A stretch of 64,000 bases of DNA from Leishmania mexicana MHOM/GT/2001/U1103 (taxonomy: Eukaryota; Euglenozoa; Kinetoplastea; Trypanosomatida; Trypanosomatidae): assembly GCF_000234665.1 (NCBI RefSeq), contig NC_018337.1, positions 706,222 to 770,221 of the forward strand, read 5' to 3'. Both the position numbers and the translations under genes were made by a program. The stretch's first letter is position 1. Every line of letters begins with the position of its first letter. Under the pieces are notes generated by a model. The model was not told the DNA's origin. It did not search any database and saw only the letters and a list, made by a program, of their open reading frames with translations. Shown here piece after piece: positions 22,724 to 32,500 of this stretch.

Positions 22724-24944
22724 TTGGGTACTCTTCTGAATTGGTGTCTATATGTGCACACGAGGTGGATGTGTAACACGTTCGCTCCGCTGGCTTTCGC
22801 AATCCTGCAGCAGCTGAAACAGCAATAAAAGGTTCTTGTGGCACGAGGAGACAGCAGAGTTGGATGAGGGTGTGTCAATGACTCCTGTGTACTCCTCTGT
22901 TCGATGGGCACCGATTCGTTCTCTTCTATGCAGTGTCGTCCGCGTATGCGCTCCCTCGCCCTCCACCACACCTGGCATGTACGTCTATGCCTCCTTTCTC
23001 TCTTGGGAGATTGAGAGAGGCAAGATATGAGACGGAGAACAATCAACCCAACAGCAACTAACAGTAGAGTCAGGAGTCGTCAATCAAGTCGGAGAAGGGG
23101 GAGAGAGAAGGCAGCAAGAACATGCGCCAACGCCTGCACCCTTAACAAGCTGGGAGCTCCACAACAAAGACACACACCAAAAATAATAATAAGTGACAAC
23201 AACGCAAGAAAGGCACGGTCTTTGTTCTGCTCCTTCGCAACCCACCCAGGGATGGAAGGGCACAGAATAAGAGTGGGGACTGTGTCAGATGGGACCCAAA
23301 CGGCTGAAGGAAGACGAGCCGTGTGACCTTGGAGGTGGAGATTCAGTTGTCTGGGAAAGCAACCAATAGTGAGGAGATCAATATCCACGCTCAGGGTGAG
23401 CAGATGTGAGCTGTTTGAGTCCGGTGCTCAGCACTACGCAGGTGGTACAAGGGACGCACGCAGAAGCCAGAGGCCTGATCACAAAGGCAAAAAAAAACAC
23501 AAAGCGCAGATGCAAGCAGATCAAAGCACGGCAGTGACGCGGGGTCACGAAGTACAAGCACTTCCACTCCCCACCACTCTCCGAAAAAAAAAATGAAGCT
23601 GTGGCGCGTGCTCGTTGGCTAAGTCGCGGACAAACACAAAGGCGAAGAACGCGACAGTAAGCAATGCGCGATAAATTTGTAAAATGGAGTGCAGGAGAGA
23701 ATCAGAGTACGACACAGGTAGCGTGGCCAAGGACAGTGCAGCACAAGGCTAAGGACACGAGCCCACTTCACAAAACAAAAAGAAAAAGAAAAAAGGCTAT
23801 GAAGACACAATCCGAAGACACGTGAAAGCAGATACAAGCCAGGAGAGGTCACGTGAAGGGATGGAGATGTTGTTGGAGAGGGGGGGGGCGAGGAGGAGTT
23901 TTTAAAAAAATGTTCAGTTACGGTAAGCGGTGAGTGCAAGGAAGCCACATGTGAACTTTAGCAGAGACTTATATGATGATGCCGCACGCGTGTGTGGGCG
24001 GGTAGGAGTGGCCCTTTTGTCAGTGTGTGTGTGTCTGTTTGGTGCGCGTAGTTGACGAACGAGCGCACCAAGAAGATGAGATGTATGACGCAAGGATTCT
24101 ACCGCTGCTTGCCTAGTCGCTCATCGACACGGGGATAAAAGAAGCACGGGTGGAGAGGACCGACACTCAGACGTCGAAAAAAAAAAAGAAAAAGAAACCC
24201 CCCAAATGAAACAAGAAAAAGCGAGAGGAGACAGAGCAGACGACAACAACAAAAAGAAAAAGGCAAACGAAAAAATCAGCAAAATAGGAGACGGGATTGT
24301 GCCTGAGTGGGGTGTGCTTCTGTCTATATATATATATAGACGTGTGTGTGTGTGTGTGTGTGGCGGGGGTGGGGGTGGGGGCTGGCACCTGTACAGCTAA
24401 GCAGGACGAAGACAGAAAGAGGTGGCGCGAGAAATCCGTGGTTGACTGTGATCCAAGTGTATGACTGATGGTCGAGCCGTCACGGTAAAATGAGAGCCGG
24501 TCACTGAAAGCTGGACGAAGTGGGGTGGGGGGTGGATTCAGTGTTTGAGGCTAGAGATTGAGAGGCAGAGATGGGCGGTGGAGGGGGGTGGGTGTAGAGG
24601 AGAGCGACAGTGAGGGTGAGGAGGTGCAGCATGGCAAAAAAAAAACGATATGGGGTTAGAAATGCGGCGACAAGGCGTCACAGCGACGCGGATCACACGA
24701 CACCCATCAACCCCAACCCTCATAGTGTGGCGACCAGGAGGCGATCACAGTGTCGCTCTGCAGCTTACACAGAAACGAACGGCCTCCACTGCGGGCATGA
24801 AACGCTGGAAAGGGGGTCTAGATGCGCGGGTGGAAGAGAGCGAGACACCCCAGCGAGCTTTCTTGTTTCTATTGGCTGAGAGGAGGATAAAGCAAGAAGG
24901 CATCCTCGCCCCGCTACGTTCTCTTTTCCCTCTTTGTTTGCACG
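22724..24944. other. Intergenic
   Basis: No gene supported. It includes the 5' side of the FtsX-like gene, pyrimidine-rich tracts on the minus strand, and a compound TA/TG/G-rich repeat at 24325-24381. Short frames on both strands are unconvincing. Confidence 0.5.
24325..24381. repeat. Compound TA-TG-G5 repeat
   Basis: A TA run (about 24325-24338) is followed by a TG run (about 24342-24362) and three G5 tracts separated by single T (24365-24381). This is the densest simple-repeat cluster in the 22.7-25 kb spacer. Confidence 0.8.
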
Positions 24945-26672
24945 CTACCAAAAGGTAAGCAATGTGGGAAACAGAAGAAGCGGCACGATGAGTACATTAT
25001 CCCATGCCCGCATATGTCGTAGCGACCGCCACAACACCTCCCGCGTACAGCGGATGTCTGTGGAAAAAGCCTGCCGCATATAGGCATGTTCGCGCTGCGT
25101 TTTGATCGTTTTGTTGGTGGTGGTAACAAGACGCCCCGTGACGACTGCTCCGACGATGCCCACAGGTGACGCACTATACTGTCGTCGCAGGTCATTCAAC
25201 ATCGCAAAGACGCCGAGAGTTCTGCACCCCCCCCATTCACAAAACAAGTCGAAGAGTAGCCGTGATAGAGGGCGGCTGCACCACATACGGGACCGGGCCC
25301 GCACTCGCCGCCAGATCACAAACCACTTTCCATCCCTTGATCCTGCAGAGTTGCACGAATGGAAACAGAGCAGGAACGTTCAGCTGCGTAAAAAAACAGC
25401 GTGCTCTGCGCCAACGCTGCCGGCGCGATCGCCATGCCGATCACACAACCGAGAACACCAGGCTCAAAGGACAGCCTCAATGTCTCCCGGGCGTAAACAC
25501 AATACAATCGCCGATGCAGCATGGAAAGCTGCCAAAACACGTCAATCTCCTTGAAGAACTTCAGAACATTTGTCTGCCATGCTGTTGTTGAGGAGAAATG
25601 AAAAGCTGAGGGTGATCCGAAATCAACTCACAATCAAGATGGTGCCAACACCCCTTCCCGCATCTGAGAGCTAAACTGTCAGCTCAGTAATGCCGTGGTC
25701 AAAGTGCGTGGCGCTGAGGCCGTACAGTAGGAGACTCTTGACCGCATTGCAGTCCTTACCTGACCGAGCCCGCATAAAGAGTGCGGGGACACCCACCACG
25801 TTGCACCTCGGGTAGGGCGTGCTGCTTTACCGCGCAGCGGCATGTCGGGCAGCAAGCACCTCCGCCCATGTTTTTTCTTTCTTTCCGAGTACGTCGACAT
25901 GGGAAACATGGCCGAGGTACTCGTGACAGTCGTCGCCAACCCACCCACACACACACACATACACTCATTGCTCTCAGGGCCGTCCCCGTGGCGTTTGGAA
26001 TTGTGCACGTATCGCTAAAATGCGCCCACACCTGTCAAGCCAGAGGAGCAGGCTGACGGAGGTATGGGGGCCTAAGAGGCGGTTCGTCCTGGTGGCGACA
26101 ACAAACGTATGGAGTCCGTTCTTCCCGTACAAAGAGCCATCAAGGACGTAACGGTCAACGCTGTCATTCACTCAAGAGTGGATGATGCGGGTTGGCGACT
26201 TCGCAGACGCCGTGCGGAATCAGATTAATGCTTGAGCTGAAGGACTGCGTGTACCGAAGAGTGCGCGCATGCGCACCCCAAGAGGAAGCCATGCGCTGCA
26301 CCTACCTATGGTGCACATTCGATACCTAAGGCCCTATACAACCATCTTTCTCACCTCAGCGCCGCGCAAACGTGGTGCCTCAGCTAAGCAGCTGGTCGTT
26401 TAAGCACAGAGCCCTGCCGTCGCCCCTGAGCGGAAGATGCGTTCCTCGTCTTGCGCCGGTGCCGGCGTGTACACGTACTGAGCACTTTCACTGTCCTGGG
26501 TGCGTGTTCGAGCGTAGGGAGATATCTTCACCACTTCCTCGCGGTGCCCAGAGGGGAGATGAACGGTAATATCGGACCTGAGGGAGCGCGACGTTAAGCT
26601 TTCCACTGACAGCACCTCCATCTCGAATGCGGCCGTGAAAAAGTCAACTAGTCTGACAGAGAGTACCTACAT
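24945..26672 (-). pseudogene. Decayed protein-coding gene, probably a membrane protein
   Basis: On the minus strand this 1.7-kb stretch reads as protein in successive frames. From 5' to 3': a 26400-26672 segment containing DITVHLPSGHREEVVK; a 26169-26300 segment (MASSWGAHARTLRYTQSF, then CEVANPHHPLLSE); a shifted frame at 25974-26171 (DSVDRYVLDGSLYGKNG, TSVSLLLWLDRCGRIL); a 25679-25930 segment; a 25316-25570 segment (FKEIDVFWQLSMLHRRLYC, VIGMAIAPAALAQSTLFFY); and a last frame at 24945-25250 (LRRQYSASPVGIVGAVVTG, ending VPLLLFPTLLTFW then TAG). Each piece is interrupted by stops or shifts. Hydrophobic pieces suggest a membrane protein. Family is not recognised. Some breaks could be assembly errors, but both the number of breaks and the in-frame stops argue for decay. 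Confidence 0.5.
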
Positions 26673-27058
26673 AAGTGTTGCTCAGCGAATATAGCGAAGG
26701 TGCACTCAGAGGGTTTTTTCTGTCGGCCGTCGCACCGGTGCAGCGCCACCCGGGGCCTCCTCGCCGACAGGCGTAGCGGTAAGCATCGCTCGGACCCCTT
26801 CCCCTCCCTACGTCGTGGATGCACGACCTTGTCACCACCAGAAGTGCTCTGGCATCTGGCAGGGATAGGGAGGAGGAGGTGCACTGGACCCTGAGATGCC
26901 ACGCCCTGCGGGGTGGTGCCCTCCTCCTCCCCCATCCGCACCCCCGTCATGATGGGCGTTGAGGAGAGCATCACACACACAAAAAAAGAAATCACAATGC
27001 AAGACCGTTTTTTGTACATCTGTGCGCTTCACTGAACTTCAAAGTTCTGTGGAAGCCG
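26673..27058. other. Short intergenic stretch
   Basis: This is the likely 3' UTR of the 317-aa gene. GC-rich with no frame I would accept. Nothing else seen. Confidence 0.4.
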
Positions 27059-28012
27059 TCACCATCGCGGTCGGCGAGTAGCGCCGATTTGCGGCAGAGG
27101 GGAATGGACAACACGCGAGACAGCGCACTGTCGGGTGGGACTCTTCAGAGGAGCTGGTCGTCCTGTTCGCCCCGCTGCTGCGACGATCTCATGTGTTTGT
27201 TTGAGCTGCATCCTATTGTTTTCCACTTGATAGTCGGCGCGACCGTCCTGTCTGCAGCGACGACATAGAAACAGAAGTCGTTCTCGCGGAGTATCGACGG
27301 CAGCCGACTCAGCCATGAGCTCTGGCGGGGTTTGCACAGATGCGTCGACTTGTTTTTTCGCATGGGGTGGAGTCGCAGAAGTTGCCGTAGTTGCTTCTGA
27401 AGATGTGTTCAGACTCGACCCGTATAGCAGCAGCACATCAGCCTTGAAATCCGGAAATCTCCCAAAAAGAGTGCGTAGCGTATGACACGTGGACGGTGAC
27501 AGCGCTGGCGATCCGCCGTTCGTGGGGGCCGGTGCTGTTGCTACCGATACGGACCTGTCTAGAGCTTTCGCTCTTGTCACATCGAAGAACCTCTGTGAGG
27601 CTGTGGGTGCCTGACGCGCGCAGGACGCTTGCAAGACCTTCCACATGTCGTGCGCGACGCTGTGCAAATCTGCTGCCAGTTTCCCGAGACGCAGAGTGAG
27701 CCTTTGCACCTGGCGCTCCCGCCTCATCTTATTGAGTACGTGGTGTGTGTAGTGAATGGAGTGTACGGTCCACAGTTGCGTGCCAGTGCTGACGCGCGTG
27801 CAGGGGGCGGGGGTGATCACGGCAAGATTGTTTTCAAGGTTCTTACTCGGCACTGCTAGTACTGGGTCATGCTGTGTGGTGCGTCCCAGCTGCTCGAGTG
27901 AGTCTAGGCACGACAGCACCTGTTCTTTGTATCCATCACCGGCATTTGCCACGTCGCGCAACCGCAGCTTCCAGGACTCGAGCGCATCCCTGTCGAAGAC
28001 AACCACAGCCAT
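27059..28012 (-). CDS. Helical protein of unknown function
   Basis: This is a 317-residue frame. I choose the ATG at 28012 (MAVVVFDRDALESWK) because the longer open frame begins with a non-ATG codon (GTG at 28048). The first 140 residues look helical and folded, with two amphipathic stretches (about 10-40 and 80-130, the latter with MRRERQVQRLTLRLGKLAADL). The middle (about 140-240) is Ala/Thr/Ser/Pro-rich. The C-terminal part has a CRRC-type cysteine pair in a basic context and ends in a Pro/Arg-rich tail. There are no membrane segments. It could be a kinetoplastid-specific cytoskeletal or DNA/RNA-associated protein, but nothing seen assigns one. It lies between the decayed gene at 24945-26672 and the giant coiled-coil gene, same strand. 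Confidence 0.7.
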   Translation of the reverse strand: MAVVVFDRDALESWKLRLRDVANAGDGYKEQVLSCLDSLEQLGRTTQHDPVLAVPSKNLENNLAVITPAPCTRVSTGTQLWTVHSIHYTHHVLNKMRRERQVQRLTLRLGKLAADLHSVAHDMWKVLQASCARQAPTASQRFFDVTRAKALDRSVSVATAPAPTNGGSPALSPSTCHTLRTLFGRFPDFKADVLLLYGSSLNTSSEATTATSATPPHAKKQVDASVQTPPELMAESAAVDTPRERLLFLCRRCRQDGRADYQVENNRMQLKQTHEIVAAAGRTGRPAPLKSPTRQCAVSRVVHSPLPQIGATRRPRW

Positions 28013-28824
28013 TCCACTAGGAGTACGGTTGCAACGTTCTTGCCTCACTACACACGCAGCGCAGCAAATGTTCGATGGGTGACAAGGAACAACACCACCA
28101 CCGAATAAAAGAAGAATATAACGCCGATATCTTTTGTGTGCTCCCCGATGCCCTGCAAGGCAGCACTATCCACGAGTGTTAAGAGACCAACGTGGCTCTT
28201 GGGCGCGTACGAAGAAATCACAAGTGAAAGCAGTGGCGGGATAGGCGGTGGTGGTCGGGGAGGGCATCATTCCAAGCCTTTCTCTTACAAAAGGCAGTGG
28301 CAGTGTACAACAAGGCAGCAGGCACCTGAAACACGTGAGTGCCGTTGTGACAATGTCATAGGAAACGACAGCGTGCATGTGCAGGTAACCATCAAGACGC
28401 CGCTACTCGTTCTGCTCGAGAGCAGAGGCAGCCCGCAAAGGCGTGACCACGCTGATGCTGCCCGCTCCCCATGAAGAGTCGTTCACTGAGGCGCAACCAA
28501 ACCCAGGGATGCTGGGGCCACGCAGCTGTCGTCTGATAGGTGGAGAACAGCAGGGTTGATTCTCGGTGCTACGGTTTCTCTCCGTTTACTCAGTTCTTTA
28601 CATACAAATTCCAGAGGGGGGCACCAGAGAAAGACTTCAGTGACGCCGGAAAGCGCAGAATAGACGCGACAACTGCCAATGGGCGAACGAAAATGAGCCG
28701 CCCTTTTGCGAGAAGCGGAGAAACATTCGCGCGTCAAGCGGAGACAGAAGGGGCAAAGCGTGCTTTGGACCGAACATGTCCATATTCCTCCACAAGTTCA
28801 CACATCCACGCACACACCTACCTC
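28013..28824. other. Intergenic, 5' of the 317-aa gene
   Basis: No gene accepted; frames at 28136-28474 plus and 28540-28959 plus lack protein-like features. Nothing else seen until the retroposon-like segment that follows. Confidence 0.45.
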
Positions 28825-28941
28825 CGTGGCACCAGGGCCACATCCCGGTGGTCCAGGACAAACCGTCCTTCCGCCGAATCGGGCCACGCGGCTGACAGGG
28901 CTCTTCTTGTCCTTTTCGCCGGTCCCTCTTCGAGTGTGCAG
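28825..28941 (+). mobile_element. Diverged ingi/SIDER-like retroposon signature
   Basis: This plus-strand segment aligns by eye with 44839-44961 (and its copy 58072-58194) over about 115 bases, with long shared blocks (GTGGCAC, GGCCACATCC, AGGAC, CCGTCC, GGCCACG, GGGCTC), roughly 70% identity. The head of the motif also resembles, from memory, the 77-79-base 5' signature shared by trypanosomatid ingi/L1Tc-derived elements (SIDER, DIRE). It is antisense to the surrounding genes. The 3' limit is unclear; an A-rich tract lies at 28950-28970 and a 12-A run at about 29070. Most likely a truncated, degenerate element. Confidence 0.5.
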
Positions 28942-29527
28942 TCGATCAGAAAAAAATAAAAAGAAAACAGTAGGGGGTGCGTTGCAACTCGTGCAAGACA
29001 CTGTAAGCTACATCGAAACATTTTGAATGTGGGGAACGACACTTTTGACGTATCCCCTCCCCTCCCCCACCAAAAAAAAAAAACAATGCAAGCGAAGAAA
29101 AGGGATCAGTTGTGCTCCACGTACATCCACATTCGTTTAGGCAGCACGCCTGGCATCATCTGCCATGGAAGCCCTCCGGCAAACAGAACGAAAACAACGA
29201 CAAGCACAGCGCGTCGGGACAGCAAGAAGCAGGATAAAATGCGATGTCTGAGACGTTGCACGAACATGTCGATGATCACACCATCGCCTTGATATGGCAA
29301 ACCTCCTTCTCTCCTGGTGTGCTTGACTTGCGTTCGGCCAGGTGCAGCACGATACAACCGATCCGTGCACCCCCGTGAGCAAGCACACCACACAAACCAA
29401 CAAAAGCTACGGTACTGCCCACCCGCACCCGCGTTGCAGCATTCGCACCATGAAACAGGCAGTCTTTGCACGGAGTCGTTTCACAAGGGGGAGGAGAAGG
29501 GGGGCGCAGATTCGTCCTAGGAGACGA
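28942..29527. other. Intergenic, 3' of the coiled-coil gene
   Basis: This is the probable 3' UTR of the 1957-aa gene, possibly overlapping the body or A-rich tail of the retroposon-like segment. No gene supported. Confidence 0.4.
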
Positions 29528-32500
29528 CTAGGTCATACTCAGAGCGGCGCAAATAGTGTAGAGCTTGGACACATCCATCGGCACGCTACCCGACAGAGAC
29601 GCCCCTACGTCGTCCAACGTTGACGATGAGCCTGGGAACAAAGGTACCCACGTCGGCGCCAGCGCATGCGGCTCCACGGAATTTCGTTGGGTATTGGCAG
29701 GCGTCTCACCGGGGACTTTCTTGTGAAGTTTGCTCTGTGAAGTGCTCTGCAGTGATTTTCGAGCAAAGCTGACAGAGTGCATACGCGACGGTGCATTCCC
29801 TGGCGTCGGCGCTTCACCAGATGGACCTGGCATGGATAAATTATTCCGCGATGGAGTCGCTCCTTCGATGTTGACACTGAGATCTCCAACAACTGACATG
29901 TCTCCAGGGAAGCTGTTCAAATTGAACGGCGTCAACGAAGCCACGCGCGCAGCGAGGTCCTGCAGCTGCACGGACAAGTTCGCGCTGTACTCTTGCTGCA
30001 CATATGCTGGAATCCCAGTCTCTAGCACGGCTCTGTTCTTTGAGGCACCGCTTTTCTTACCGCTCTTTTTGCCTCCGCCTTTCATGTTCGCCGCGGCGCC
30101 ACCGACTCCAGACACGCTCGTCGACAACGGCGGCGCAAAGCCGAGTGCACGCACGAGGCTCAAGAGCCCATAGTCCGGCACCTGCCCTTCCTCACCTGCA
30201 CTGTCATTGCCGTTTGCGACCGTCTGCACGCTGAGGAGAGACTTGCGCAGCTGCGATAGGTGGCGCTTCTTTTTGCCCTTGCCGGATGCGCCCGCGCCCT
30301 TAGCGGAAACGGCAGCTGCAGCCCTTTCCATGTGCTTCTGAGTTTCGACAAGCACCTTCTTTGTCACCCACACGCATGCGACGTCGGGGTACAGGGCGTC
30401 AACGTCGACGAGCCCCGGCGAGAGAGAGATGCTAGCACCAACCCTTGCCCGGTTGCTGAGTTTCAATGCCGGTCGCAGAAGCTCCGTTTGCAATGCTGAG
30501 AGAGTGCGACGCAGCGGGTTTGCATCGCCGTTGTGACCCTTTTTCAGCCGCATCAGTGCTCGGGCGTACTGTTGTCGCGTGATTTGGTCGAAGATGTCCC
30601 ACTCGGCAAATTCCTCCACCACTGTGGCGTCCTTGTGCATTGCAGCCGCGGGCACCGCCAACACTGCATCGCCTGGGACGACGTCGGAGCAGCACACTGG
30701 CACCGCATGCTTGACGATGCGATGGACAAGCGCCTCGGCGGTGCCGGCGCTCACCTTACCCCACACAATGTAGCTCATGCGGAGAGCGAAGGCGATGTTC
30801 AGCAGTGAGCAGCTGTCCGCCTCCTCGCGCAGGTTCCATTTTCCCTGGTCCGCCGCGTCGCCGGGGCCGTGCTCCACGCTGACACGGACGTCAGCTGTGA
30901 AGCGGCCTGGCCCATAACGCGGCGGCACGTTCAGCAGCAGTGGCGCGTCGGTGAATTGCTCAAACCTCACCTCATCCTCAAGGCGAAGCAGCTCATCGTA
31001 CTGCACCAAATGGTTCAGCACGGCTAGCGCATGCTGCGATGTGCCGTTGATGGTCGAAAAGGCAGCTGTCAGGCCCTTCTTGAGGCACGCTATCGGGATC
31101 AGGCCGTCACAGTCTTCGGCGCCTTCGGCGGCATACAACTCATGGCGTGCGGCACAGCACCGCAGCACACTGTGCATGAGGAAGGACTGCTGCTGTTCAA
31201 ACACGTCGAGCACAATGGTGAGGTAGGCATCATAGAAGTGACTGTTCGACTTTGTTACCGGGTCCACAGTGAACAGGGCGGAAGGGCGGATTAGATGGGA
31301 GGGCTGATCCAGCGACAGCGCGAAGCGCAGCCGCTGCAGGTGAAGCCTGGTGAGAGGTAGATGCCCGACAATCGCGTACGGGTCGAGTCCGGATGAGGAA
31401 TCGGGGCTCCGGCCTTTGCTACGACAGAATAAGGAGCGCAGAAGGGAGAAACGAGGCGTGCCGCAGCACGAGACGGCGTACGTCGCGAGGCAGTGGCGTT
31501 GCACCGACGCGAGAACATCGTCTGCGGTCAGAAGGCCTCGCGTCGCGCTCAGATATTTGGCTCTCTCGTGCCGACGCTTGCGCTCTGATCGGTTTCTGCG
31601 CAGGTAGTCGAGCTCCTTTCCAGGCTTCGCCGGCTTTCCCTTGACTTGCGCAGCATTTTCGATCTTCTGCTTCCGGTAGTGGTGGCGGAACGTATCCAGC
31701 AGCGCCGCGTGCGGACCGAGAACGTTCAGTACCCGCTCCTCCAGCGCCGTCCACTCCGGCGGTGCCTCGTCAAACGAGAAGGCGGCGAGACGAGCCCCAG
31801 TGGTGTTCTCCGCATGGTCATTCAGCTCCGCGTCGCCGTCGCCAAGTTCCTCGCCCTGTTCGGCCTGCATAAACCCCCGCCGCTCGCGCAGGTAGGCGCG
31901 GATGTTATGCAGAAGTCGCAACTCGCGGGTGCGCTGCGACATTGGCAGCACGGACGACTGCGTCTCTTCCGTGAAGGACTCCTCCCTCCTCCCCTCCTGT
32001 CGCTGCCCCGTCGTCGCGGACGACGCTGTGGAGTGACGTACCTGTGTCTCCGCACTTGCGTGAAAGGGTAAGATGCTGCCGTAGCCATCACCGTCGCTGT
32101 CCGTCTCAATATCCTCTTCCTCGCCGTCCAGCAGAGCATCGTCAGTCACGTCCACGACGCGCATAAGCGCCATCAGCGGGTCCTCCACTTCCTTGGGCAT
32201 GGTGGGTGAGCTGGGCGGCTGCCCGGCGCCTGTGCAAGTCGCACCGCTGTGCATGCCACCCGAAAGGCACTGCAGCCGCCACTCCAACAGCGCCACGCTC
32301 TCAAGCTGAAAGGCTTCGAGACCGGCAAAGAAGTTCACCGCCACCATCTCCGGAACCATCTGATGCGCGACGAGGTAAAAGAGACGGAAGTCCGGGTCCA
32401 AGTCTTTGTACTCCAGCGTGTAGTAGTAGAGCGCCGCCAGCATCTCGCGCGCCTCCTCAGCAAGAATGCTCACCTCCTCTGGGGTCGGCACATCATTCGT

